Assembly: GCA_023376005.1 (NCBI GenBank)
Contig: CM042157.1
Location: 56,191,287 to 56,255,286, forward strand
Direction of reading: 5' to 3'
Length of the DNA stretch: 64,000 nucleotides
From: Doryteuthis pealeii
Lineage: Eukaryota > Mollusca > Cephalopoda > Myopsida > Loliginidae
Shown: piece after piece, positions 1-9,696 of the stretch
Layout: every line of letters begins with the position of its first letter
Numbering within the stretch: the first letter of the stretch is position 1
Program-made: the position numbers and the translations under genes
Notes under the pieces: model-generated
Seen by the model: only the letters and a program-made list of their open reading frames with translations
What the model was told of the DNA's origin: nothing
The model's database searches: none

Positions 1-949
1 AATGGAAATTAAACACATATATTGACAAAGGGTACAAAAAATATTCTTGCAAATTTTGATGGCATTTGCTACGAGACTTATCTGAGAGGTAAAATTACAG
101 TTCGTAGGTGAAGTGGTACTAGAAAGGGAATTCTGGTCGCTGTGGTTGTAGAGTGCTGTTAGACATTTCTCTTAGAAGTCAAGTGTTGGGAGTGCTTTGC
201 GACGCGTGTAGGGAGTGCTTTTTAGAAGCTACTCGCCTGGGTAACCTCTTTTAAATGAGCGGTGGATGGGGTCCTTTTTAAGGTGACTATTCAGGTCGAC
301 AGCCTTCTGATAGTATGCTGTTAAAAAACGCCTCCGTCCTGGTCGACGTCCTTCAGACAAGTGATGGGGTTTGATTCTCCCACCAACCTCGTGTTGGCGA
401 TTCGCTCTCTAGCGACAGGGGGAAGATAATTTAACTATCAGATTTTCGACAGTCCCGGGTGTTCGAGACACGTCTCTTTTTATTCAAAGAACAGAGACAA
501 AAGATATCAAGAATGGGATTCTAGGACTGTTAACAAGGCATCCAACGAACACGCCCCCCTTTTTTTTTATAGAAGATGATTATTTATTGTCTCCCTAAAA
601 TATTAATAGCTGACACCTATTCTCTCATATTAGCAAAAAGTCATAGGTGAACTGTTATTTGAGGCTGGCTTTTTTTTAATTGCTTTGCGATCAAGTATCT
701 ATGTTGTTCTTTGTTAATCGGAAACAATGACCGAAAACTGGATTTGCTCCAAAGATTTTTGGCTTGATTGGTTTGTTATTTGTTTTCGTTATTTTAACTG
801 AAAGAATCTGCACACCCAATGACCAGAGACTCTAAGTTGGTTCATTTCTTTCTATCAAATACAAATCGATATATGACGAGGCGACAAATCAATTGTTCTA
901 TTTTTTCAAGCCCTCGACTTTATACCTGGGTGGGGAGGGAGAATCCCCG
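1..949. other. No gene; contains one dispersed-repeat copy
   Basis: No ORF or exon was recognised. Positions 470-565 match 53375-53470 and 53785-53885 (shared core CAAAGAACAGAGGCAAAAG, then TC.AGAA.GGGTTCTGGG), which makes this a dispersed repeat of unknown class. The rest is unassigned. Confidence 0.5.
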
Positions 950-1150
950 TGGCTTAATGGCTGTACTGCGACATTGTAATAAGCGAGTTTAAACTCCGAG
1001 CACGCTATTACCTTCACTTTCGGACAAATACTCTTGGGAAAGGTGTGAACCCCTTCATACCCCAGTCATTGGTTAAATAGTACTACTATTGTTCTTCTAC
1101 AAGGATGGCATTGGCATTAAATAACCCATAATGATTGATATAATATTAGA
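950..1150 (+). mobile_element. tRNA-headed SINE with Tail-T
   Basis: The head has a degenerate A box (GTGGCTTAATGG) and B box (GAGTTTAAACTCC). The 3' end, GGCATTAAATAACCCATAA, then a decayed GATTGATAT, then AAACCAAACC, is Tail-T, seen many times in this window. The overall layout equals the better copy at 15018-15215. Confidence 0.6.
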
Positions 1151-1199
1151 AACCAAACCAAACTTTATACCTGGGAGACTGGAATAGAACATGGGAGAA

Positions 1200-1300
1200 T
1201 ACACTTTCTGATGAGCCGCGCTTTGTGTAACAGTTATCGTCTTAGAAAATGAACACGGCGATCCGTGTTCAAATTCAATTCTCCTCATTAATATTAAAAA
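1200..1300 (+). mobile_element. tRNA-like SINE head fragment
   Basis: GTGTAACAGTTATCGTC resembles an A box and CGTGTTCAAATTC a B box, in the same layout as SINE-B heads. No SINE-B body follows. Confidence 0.4.
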
Positions 1301-1583
1301 AGACCACATGCTACACTGTATAGTCGAAGGATACACCATAAGCATTGTCTCTCCTTGGCTTCCAGGTTGGATTTAAGTGTAGTATCTGTTCATTCTCTTC
1401 GTCCATTAATAAGTACACCTGTAAGATCTATTTTAGAAAAAAGAATAACAATTTCTATTGCTTTTTTTTTTTAATAATTTTTGTTTCTTAGGTAAACTCA
1501 GCAGAAGAGTACCTTTTAAGGTAAGGTCACGTTCTTTTAAAGTGCTTACATTTTCTTTATCTAATTCATCATTTTATTTATTT

Positions 1584-1586
<3 letters not shown>

Positions 1587-1677
<91 letters not shown>

Positions 1678-1787
1678 CCGTTAGGTAAGTACGTCTCCAA
1701 GTATATACACACACACACACACACACATATATATGTATATATGTATATGTGTGTGTGTGTATACTTGGAGACGTACTTACCTAACGG

Positions 1788-1864
<77 letters not shown>
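1587..1864. repeat. CA/TA/TG microsatellites with an inverted and repeated 26-mer
   Basis: Three (CA)n(TA)n(TG)n blocks (1587-1675, about 1703-1762, about 1792-1863) alternate with copies of a 26-mer containing CTTGGAGACGTACTTACC. The copy at about 1676-1702 is inverted; those at about 1764-1790 and 1866-1892 are direct. CA-TA-TG is self-complementary, so the first two units form one long palindrome. Confidence 0.85.
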
Positions 1865-1866
<2 letters not shown>

Positions 1867-1884
1867 CTTGGAGACGTACTTACC

Positions 1885-2035
1885 TAACGGCTATCGTTGT
1901 AGGAAATGAAACTGGCGCCTCGAGTTCAAATCCTGAAAATGCCTTTTTCCGTTTCACTTCTCGCTAATACACTTGTAAAAGACAGGAATCCATCTCTTCT
2001 CCCCACAGCTATAGGTGAATAGTTGCTCATACTAT
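1885..2035 (+). mobile_element. SINE-B, 5' part
   Basis: A tRNA-like head (GAGTTCAAATCCTG) is followed by the SINE-B body motif series TTTCACTTCTCGCTAATAC ... CCCCACAGCTATAGGTGAAT. The 3' half is absent. Confidence 0.6.
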
Positions 2036-3636
2036 GAAAATTTCCTTTAAAAAATCAAATCAAAAATGACTAAAGTATATGTCAAAAAAAGAAAACGCGA
2101 ATTTAAATGTATATGAAAATTTCCTTTAAAAATCACAATAAAACTTGATTAAAGATGACGTGTCTATTAAAAATATGTGAAAGCTTGGGACTCTAAGGCG
2201 CCAGATTCCAGTGCCCTTCTGCTACGTCATCGATCCCCACTGTTAACGAGAAAACAGTCAGTGGTCGGTTCGGCTTAAACCTGTAAGGACCTGAATGAGT
2301 TAACTCCCTCAGACTGAATTGGTAAATAAGTTTCCACTCGCTTGACAAATTCAACTTGAAAGAATTATACTACAGAAATCATCTCAACTCAATTAGGGTT
2401 TGCAACTCAAAGACAGCTTCCCTAAAAGCAACCTCTAAAATTCATCACCAACAAAACATACGAAATTTCAACCTGCCTCTGCCGATAGGTTGGCGGGTCA
2501 TTCTTCACTTCAAAGAACTTTGTTAACCGGACTCTGAGTTGAGTTCTCCGCAAATCACACCAAAATTTGTAAAAACTATCCTTAAATCTATCTTTCCCCT
2601 TTTTTTTTGTTTATACAGTTGTTAAATATATTGTCTTGTCTTGTCTTTTCATTCAGTGTCCGAACTTGAAAGTTGCAATTCCCCCACAAGTGAGAGTTAA
2701 TCACAGTTTAATTCCCATACTGAGTGTTAATACGGCCACAGCTCTAGGAAACGAAAAACTTTGAAGTTAGAAAATATTGACCTTGTGCCAATTATATATC
2801 ATAACATAATATTAACAGAGAAATAATAGGAAGAAACACAACATGTATTGAGGAAAGGGTTTACTAAGCAAAGATACAAGTAAAAAGAGTAGCAATTGCG
2901 AGATTGAGATCTCATTGTTTTCTCTCTTCCCAGGTTTCGTCAGACATTATTTATTGGAAAAACAAACGATTCCATACTCATTATTTAGGTACTATATGAT
3001 AAAACCCATCTTTAGATTTTAGTAATTTTCACAGACTGACAGTCCTCTCACCACCCCTTTTTAACTCGGTGATTCCCACTCTTTACAAAATTTAACCGCG
3101 TCTAATATATAATAGATGTTTCTGAAAATTTATATATTTTCATTTTGAAATGATCGCCATGTTCACCTGACCTGACCCATTGCAATTTTCTTCTCTGGAG
3201 TTATGTGAAGGGATTGGTCTATTTTACCCCCCCCCACACACACACACTATTCGTACAAGCTTAGAGATGAATAAATATTTTACTCAACATTAAGCATATT
3301 TAGTTTAATTTGCCTCGACTATGAAGTTATTCAAACATTTACATCTCAAAAGATAACAACCATTTCAAAATTAAATTATATCAATTTTTCTGAAACACTG
3401 CATATTTTCTTAGTACGAAATACATAATTTAAAGCTAAATGAACGCATTCCGATTGAGGAAGCAATTTGAATTGGAGACATTTTTAGTTCTTTATTCCAT
3501 CATCCAAGAAATGGAAAGAAAAAAAAGAAGAGAAAAAAGGGCGGGAAATAGAAGGTTCATTTTGTGAGCAGTTTTTTTTTTTTTCAGATCTTTTTTTCTC
3601 TTGTGTTCTGAATTTTGAATGGGCGCGTTGAACTGG

Positions 3637-3639
<3 letters not shown>
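2036..3639. other. No gene recognised
   Basis: AT-rich sequence with no supported exon and no family copy. It has a short C-run followed by (CA)n at about 3229-3247 and several A/T tracts. Confidence 0.5.

Positions 3640-3722
<83 letters not shown>
3640..3722. repeat. (TA)n(TG)n microsatellite
   Basis: About 25 TA units pass directly into about 16 TG units. Both are uninterrupted. Apparent ORFs across it on both strands are repeat translations. Confidence 0.95.
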
Positions 3723-3723
<1 letters not shown>

Positions 3724-4104
3724 TTGCCAAAATTCAAATAATAAAGCTTATGAAGCTTCGAACAATAAAATATCGTTCTTTTCTTCATTCATTCGTTCCT
3801 CTCTTCTTCACTTCCTTCTTTCCTTCCTTCTTTCCTTTATTTATTTTTTTTTGTATTTTCTTTCATCTTTTTTTGCCATTTAACATTTTTAAAAGAAATT
3901 ACTCATTTAAATATCGTCTTCGACGACCATTAAGTTTGATATCCCCCCCATGTACTATTTATTGAATTCATGTTATGATTAATTGCAAACTTATATGAAT
4001 AAATAATTACTTTGTAATTAGTAACAAATAGTTATATGTAATAAATAATAAATAAGAAGTAGACTATTAATAAAGAATGAATGATATTGGAGATTAAACG
4101 ACAG

Positions 4105-4185
4105 AATCTTTTCTACAAGGATGGCTTTGGCATTGAATAATTCACGAAGGTCGATATGCCATTAAACAAAAAACAAAAACAAAAA
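4105..4185 (+). mobile_element. Tail-T fragment (SINE 3' end)
   Basis: GGCATTGAATAATTCACGAA followed by GGTCGATATGCCATTAAAC is the hairpin tail found on several SINE heads here. No head is recognisable upstream. Confidence 0.6.
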
Positions 4186-4360
4186 AACAACAAAAAACAA
4201 ACAAACAAAAAACTATCCAACCAACCAGAATCCCATAAAATCCGTTCTACATTTTCTGTTATTTAAATTGTTTTCGTTTTGTCCTTCTCTTGCTAAAACC
4301 ATCAACAAATATGCACGAAGTAGACACCAAGTTGACAAGAATCAGCGCCCACCGATTGGC

Positions 4361-4460
4361 AGATTGGGCCATTTGCATATTAGCAGACTGGGTCATTTGC
4401 ATATTAGTAGACAGGGTCATTTGCATATTAGCAGACAGGGTCATTTGCATATTGGCTATC
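4361..4460 (+). repeat. 24-bp minisatellite carrying four octamer (ATTTGCAT) sites
   Basis: The unit is GCAGAC.GGGTC followed by ATTTGCATATTA, repeated four times with exact 24-bp spacing and few mismatches. ATTTGCAT, the reverse complement of the POU-family octamer ATGCAAAT, lies at 4371-4378, 4395-4402, 4419-4426 and 4443-4450. The 24-bp period keeps frame, which explains repetitive peptide ORFs on both strands. Confidence 0.9.
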
Positions 4461-5868
4461 TGCCCGATAAATTTTTCTCAACATTTCGTTACGATCGCGG
4501 TAAATCGCCAGTTCTCTTTATTCATCCAAAAAGACATAACTGTGTGAGGCTATTTCGTGCTGTTGCATCCATTGGTGCCCTTGTCAGATTGTCTGCGTTG
4601 AAAAATATTATGGTGGATGCTGCACTTTTCAGCGTAAGTACAATATGTTGGGGGACAAGATAATTACTGACAACGTTCAGACGTTGAGTGTTTTATCCAA
4701 CTAAAATAGTTCCTTCAGCATATGAGGCTACTGCCTATGTCTCGTAACCAGAACTATGTGGTAAAAATTACTACACGACGACCACTGGCGCCATAAGAAT
4801 TGGCGCGCATTTCGTTTTTCCCTTCGTCTTTGTTCCTTGTATCATTCTGTTCCGTAAAGTAAACCAACGTGTAAGCACGTGTTTATTGTACCTCCGTTAA
4901 AATACGTCTTGTGTTCTCATTTTACTAACACTATGTGTCAACTAACCCACACCACTGCAAGTAGTCATAGACCTTCCTATTTAGCATTGAACTTCACTAA
5001 GGAGTTTGGTGTTTGTTGCTGTAAAGAATTCGCTTGTAGTGTCGATGTTGGCAGCGACTGAGTCCTATAAAGCGTTTAGTTTGTTCAAATTAATCCCCCA
5101 TCTTCTGTGTATTTACCCAATCCCTCTGCCACGGACAGGATGTGATACCAGAGGGATTTTAAAGAAAAGTACAGCTGGTTTAAATTCAGAGTTTTCGTTC
5201 TTGTTGAAATATCACAAGCAAGCGTAGGGTAACAAAAGAAAAACGGACGAGAAAAATTGGATTAATTTCGTTTATTTAAAAATAAAAAAGCTAGAATTGT
5301 GGAGAAGATAAGTCTTTCTTCGCTTGGCGAATTGAGAGCGGGCGTGGGGTGAAAGTCTGTTTCTTCGTTGGATGAATCGGGTTGAAAGTCTGTTCTTTGC
5401 TGACGACTTGGTTCTGTGTGACGCGGGGGTGGGTGGCGTGTGTTGAAGGTCGGTAGTCCCTTCATCTTGGCCCGGTAGGAGCGAGGTCTTGTGTGTCAAC
5501 GTCAATAGTCAACTGCCTTATCGACTTTAAGTGAGATGTTTTTATTATTGTCAGTAGGCTCGAAAAACGCTTTGAAAGGGTTTTTTTTTGAGGGGGGGGT
5601 ATGATTGGTTGAAAAACGTTAATAGGGGATATTTTAAATTGTTTATAAAATTTGTTTTTCACCCGGAAGCCTATGCGTGGAACACTTGTTTTGTTCATTT
5701 CGTTTAGAGCTATGTCGGGTCAACATCCGTTTGATGTTACATTTCTCATTAACTTAGGTTCTGTTTCGAAGTGTTTTGTTTTTCTTTTAAATTTGTCTTG
5801 TTGGTGAGTGGTGTATTGGGTTAATAAAATTGTGAATCAAGAGAAATATCTATTTCTGTTATAACATC
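4461..5868. other. No gene recognised; SINE-B fragment inside
   Basis: 5105-5205 is a minus-strand SINE-B 3' fragment (ACCCAATCCCTCTGCC...ACAGGATGTGATACC). 5330-5480 is locally GC-richer and has small ORFs on the minus strand with no recognisable domain. Confidence 0.5.
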
Positions 5869-6126
5869 GTAGACTGATTGCTTTACCATTATATGGTTTC
5901 AATTAACTATCTCTATTTAATAATAATTTGTTTTCAAACAATTATATGGTTCTAAGTATTCCTATCTAATACCAATAATTTTCAAGCAATTATATGGTTT
6001 CAAGTAACTAATAATAATAATCTTTCGTAAACAATTATAGTAACTATTTTTAATACAAATAATTTCTACACATATTCTACATATCAACTATTCTTATCTA
6101 ATACAAATAATTTAAAAATTGTTCTA
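5868..6126 (+). repeat. Sat-M minisatellite array
   Basis: Degenerate tandem units of about 50-60 bp are built around TTATATGGTTTCAAGTATTC followed by TATCTAATACCAATAATTTT. At least four units run directly into the Rep-F copy at 6127. The same pairing recurs elsewhere in the window. Confidence 0.7.
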
Positions 6127-6345
6127 TTTGACCCATAGATGAGTCCCTAACAGGTACTATCACTCTAGGTTAGTGGACCTGGGGTGTAATGACAATGAAC
6201 ACCACACTCCTAAGATCTACAGAATTGGAACCTCACCATTAGATAGTCTAATATCATACTAAGGACACCCTATTTTTTGTGGAGGGGGTCTTACTCCTCT
6301 CCAGGGGATACACAGCTTATTTTCAGCCCTACCAACTGGGCACGC
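6127..6345 (+). mobile_element. Rep-F copy, internally deleted
   Basis: It begins TGACCCATAGATGAGTCCCT and ends near TCAGCCCTACCAACTGGGC. Both ends match the full copy at 17729-18175, but the middle ~220 bp is missing. Confidence 0.75.
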
Positions 6346-6384
6346 ACGTGTGTGTGTGTGTGTGTGTGTGAGAGATAGATAGAT

Positions 6385-6436
<52 letters not shown>
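6346..6436. repeat. (GT)n ... (GA)n microsatellite
   Basis: A GT run, a short GATA stretch and then about 22 GA units. Confidence 0.9.
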
Positions 6437-6439
<3 letters not shown>

Positions 6440-6921
6440 GCTCCGGTGGAAATCTTAAAATATGAGATTATATAAGAAGAAGAAAAAAAAGCAAAAGTCG
6501 AGTTAATCTTTCGGTAAATATCAGTGTGTCGCCAGAAATGAAATATGAACGAAATGTTTCGATACGACGCAGAAACTGAGTTAATGAATGCAGCCTAGGG
6601 CGCCCAATCGAAGCTTTCCAATGACGCCCCTCGAAGCAATCGATTATGAATTCAATTGTCGAAAAGTTGGCTGAATACATTGTACGTCAACCGGTGTGCG
6701 ATTAGAGCGTCAAAAAAAAGAAATTATCCTGTTCTTCGTTGTGACTAGAAGAAGAAAAAACTTAATTTTCCAAAGAATTAGTCGTCGCAGTGATTGACGT
6801 GAGAGGCAAAATCGAACATGGTGATACGGATTTCATTTTTTCTTTGAACAAGCAGAAACCAACATGGCAGACACCAGTGGAGACCAAAAATACAACGAAC
6901 GATATTATAACATTTAAGGGG
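6437..6921. other. No gene recognised
   Basis: Unassigned sequence, slightly less AT-rich than its surroundings. The last five bases (AGGGG, 6917-6921) are a probable target-site copy for the next element. Confidence 0.5.
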
Positions 6922-7358
6922 CGTAACCGGTCATTAAATTGACCTGTTAGCTATATTTTATACAGGTATTTTTGTTTACCAATTTAATTACCACCACAAT
7001 ATCTATTCTTAGGATAATTCAGTTGATTTTTATAAATCCTATTTTATCAGTGGCTGCTGACCATTAAACTTACTGCAGTCTTTGAGACCCTAAGCAGAAA
7101 TGGGTTAGGGAAGTAGAGCTCATATACAAACCCTACGTAGTTTACTACAGTTGGTCAAAGAGGCAACACGGTAAGAATCTGTATAAGACACTGCGTGTCA
7201 ATTTCCTTCTTGTGTTTCTATTTGTATTGAAATGTATTTGTTGTTATCCTTTATTGAATGTTATGTATTTTTTCATTTGTACAGTTTTCAGGGTGTTTAT
7301 TAAATAAACTTGATAACATCAGTCGAGCTGTTAGCGTTTTTTTTCATCGGCAGTTACA
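6922..7358 (+). mobile_element. Solo LTR-like element, copy 1
   Basis: A 437-bp unit starting CGTAACCGGTC (mutated TGTAAC) and ending CGGCAGTTACA. It contains AATAAA near its 3' end (TTAAATAAACTTGATAAC), as an LTR R region would. Flanks AGGGG (6917-6921) and AGTGG (7359-7363) look like a 5-bp target duplication with one mismatch. It aligns over its length with 9849-10272. Confidence 0.7.
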
Positions 7359-7414
7359 AGTGGAACATATTTTAAAAGATATATTAATTGTTTACGAGTT
7401 TTGATTGATTAATT

Positions 7415-7480
7415 GATTTTAATGGCATGTCAACACGCCTAGGATTATTTCATGCCTAGCGGTTAAAGAATCGTTTTCAT
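7415..7480 (-). mobile_element. Tail-T variant with tRNA-like start
   Basis: TTTTAATGGCATGTCAACAC then GGATTATTTCATGCCTAGCG: a diverged Tail-T hairpin. The same variant occurs at 32699-32745 and 34710-34770. Confidence 0.4.
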
Positions 7481-7524
7481 TGTTCATTTACATTTATATT
7501 TTTGTATAGTTGTTTCTTAAGAGT

Positions 7525-7595
7525 TTTCACTGTTGTATAATTTCAAATATTCTAATATAATACTAATGATTTATACGCGGTTATATGGTTTCAAA
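7525..7595 (+). repeat. Sat-M fragment
   Basis: TTCAAATATTCTAATATAAT, then TTATATGGTTTCAAAAGG: one to two diverged Sat-M units directly before a SINE-B. 7885-7975 and 8535-8620 hold further units. Confidence 0.5.
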
Positions 7596-7885
7596 AGGAA
7601 GCACGTGGTATAATGGTTAAAGTCCTGGGAAATGGACTCGTCGCCCCGACTTCAAATTCTGGACATGGTAATTGCATTTCACTTAGCGCTAATACTTTGG
7701 GAAAGGTATGAATCCTACTCTCCCTCCAGCTATGGGTAAATAGCAGGGCAGACTGGGTTCTTTAACTATGGCTAGTAACCAGTCTAGGAGAAGGAAAACT
7801 CTGAATTCAAACCTGTTAAATTCCACTTAAGAAATTGATCTTGTGTCGTATCCTGCTCGTGCGGAGGAGTTGGTAAATATATGGT
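7596..7885 (+). mobile_element. SINE-B, near full length
   Basis: A tRNA-like head (A box GTGGTATAATGG, B box ACTTCAAATTCTGG), then the family body GCTAATACTTTGGGAAAGG, CCAGCTATGGGTAAATAG, ACCAGTCTAGGAGAAGG and GAATTCAAACCTGTTAAA. The conserved 3' end is CTTGTGTCGTATCCTGCTCG ... GTTGGTAAATATA. This copy is a good family reference. Confidence 0.85.
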
Positions 7886-8012
7886 TATGGTATCTAATTA
7901 TAATTCTTAGTAAAAAAAAAAATACAAAGTTATAGCTTCAAGTAACTATTCTTAATAAAAATTATAGTATAATTAAATCATCGTCATCATTATCGGTGCC
8001 GACGACACAGAT

Positions 8013-8015
<3 letters not shown>

Positions 8016-8071
<56 letters not shown>
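8016..8071. repeat. (TC)n microsatellite
   Basis: About 28 uninterrupted TC units. Confidence 0.95.
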
Positions 8072-8075
<4 letters not shown>

Positions 8076-8137
8076 AGTGTCCTCACAGAGCTGAGTACAG
8101 TCGAGGTCTTCTTAAATACGTAGGTCCTGGTAGAGTC

Positions 8138-8350
8138 AAGTTACTCTGAGAGCATCGGTTGCCGCTTGATCAACGAAGTTAAGCAACGATGAACTTGTTC
8201 AATGTTTAATTATGTGATCACTTAAGCAACAACAGGTACTGTAAGCAACATGAGTCTTTTATTATTCTTTATTATGTTTTATTGTTTATCAAAATTGATT
8301 CGGCTTTAAATAACCCGAAAGAGGGTTGATATGCCATAAAATAAAACAAC
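8138..8350 (+). mobile_element. 5S-rRNA-derived SINE with Tail-T
   Basis: 8150-8252 aligns with the 3' two thirds of 5S rRNA: TTGATCAACGAAGTTAAGCA, TGTTCAATGTTTAATTATGT and GGTACTGTAAGC correspond to the 5S A-box, intermediate and C-box regions. It is followed by a T-rich linker and then Tail-T (CTTTAAATAACCCGAAAG then GGTTGATATGCCATAAAAT). The head-plus-tail order recurs at 21925-22115 and 61085-61490, so this is a SINE family and not a 5S gene. Confidence 0.85.
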
Positions 8351-8620
8351 CAGCCAACCATCACAGCGCTGATGAATGGGATGTTTGATAGTAGACCAAC
8401 ACTGTATGTCCATGCGTAAGAGTTTATAAGAGAACGTCGCTTATGGGTTCGTCTTTACTTCTCTAGCAGTGTACAGCTATGGTCTTGCTGGTCTTTTCTT
8501 GGATGGTTTGTGAGATGGGATGTAAATTTTTTTTAAACACAGATGTATGGTTTCAAGTATTCGTATCTATTAATGATAATTCATATGATTTTTATGTAAC
8601 TATTTCTATTTCATTTGTTT

Positions 8621-8962
8621 GCGCACAGGGCAGGATAAAGCTTGAAAGAAATTAAGATCTCACAACTAAAAGTTTCACGTATCAACTAAGATACAATCCT
8701 CAGATGGAAACTTAAATGTAAATGAACAAAGAAAAAAATCATTAAATACTAAGTATTCCCTGCCCAATGCAGTGAATGACTACATGGCGTAGGAGCAGAA
8801 GTAAGAAGGGGGAAAAAAAGAAAAAGTCCTTTCTTTATTACAAAGTATAAAACCAAAATTAGTAAATTAGAAAATTGGTCCCAGGAAAAATATAAGGAGT
8901 AGGATCAACCAACCACACTAAAATAATCATTGCGCGATATAAGAAGAATGATAGTGTTCGGT
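8621..8962. other. No gene recognised
   Basis: AT-rich, no family copy seen. Confidence 0.5.
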
Positions 8963-9302
8963 CAGTACAATACGTTTATTTCTATGTGTGGAGTTAAGTG
9001 AGGGAGATCTTTCTGTGATTGGACATAGCAATCCCGTGACACGCCAGAAGTTTTGGTGCCCATATTCAATATACATCTACGGACCAGTTCCATATCAAGT
9101 CGACCTGAAATTATCTCTGAGAGGATTGACTGAAAAGAAAATACCAGATATCCTCAATTTCCCTCTCCATCAGACAGGTATGTCTCTCAAACTTGACTCT
9201 ATATTTAAGAAGGACGTTTATATAGTTAGTCATTGTTTTGTTGTTTAAATTAGAATTGAACAAAGTTTTAATTCATTTATTTGTTGTTAGTCTTAGAATA
9301 AA
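8963..9302 (+). mobile_element. Repeat G copy (unknown class)
   Basis: It aligns with the minus strand of 13555-13915 over nearly its whole length: shared blocks include GAGGGAGA, TCTGTGATTGGA, GTTTTGGTGCC (TTTTTGGCGC in the partner), GGTATGTCTCTCAAACTTGA and TTGTTGTTAGTCTTAGAAT. Copy 13555-13915 has GGTAAGT at the matching position, so an exon/donor border in the parent element is possible. The 86-codon ORF here starts at ATG 8988 but is not kept in the partner. Confidence 0.6.
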
Positions 9303-9696
9303 TGCTATTTTAACACGATAACAGCATTGATGGGATTTCTTTTATTCAGCAAGAAGACAATTTTGTTTAATATAAACGAAAGGAATTCATAAATGCTAAA
9401 TGAAACAGATTCCAATATAGAAAAAAGATTGTTAAAATAAATAAAATGAAGAGTTTTACTTATTTGGTCAGCATAGTAGCAATAACATAAATATATGCAA
9501 ATCAATGCACAAAACAACGAGGGAAAAATGACTAATAATAAACTGAATATCAAATCAGGTTATAAATTTAATAGCAAAAACTTGGATTTATGGCGTCATT
9601 TGCATATTAATTTTATATGCAAGCCAGATCTGAAGGTTTTTTTTCCTCTAAGCATAAATTACAACGAGGTTCACAGTCAGAATATACTTTGGCGTG
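9303..9696. other. No gene recognised
   Basis: AT-rich. It contains one isolated octamer ATTTGCAT at about 9599. Confidence 0.5.

Noticed and set aside
1209..1250. Hammerhead ribozyme core (CTGATGAG)
   Set aside because: No matching GAAA core and stems; also checked CTGATG motifs in SINE-A and SINE-D without success.
1458..1688. Peptide ORFs across CA/TA/TG tracts (also 3492-3965, 11791-12000, 14148-14618, 20995-21527, 44047-44262)
   Set aside because: Translations of microsatellites (HTHTH, YIYIY, CVCVC, SLSLS runs).
1587..1893. CRISPR-like array from repeated 26-mers
   Set aside because: Spacers are microsatellite, one repeat is inverted, and the genome is eukaryotic.
4361..4460. Promoter call for the octamer array
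   Set aside because: No TATA box, start site or nearby gene; kept only as a finding.
4259..4663. ORFs with repeated MQMTLSAN or HLHISRQG units
   Set aside because: Frame-preserving 24-bp minisatellite; no surrounding gene evidence.
8150..8252. 5S rRNA gene
   Set aside because: It lacks the 5' part of 5S, is diverged, and is followed by the same SINE tail in three copies.
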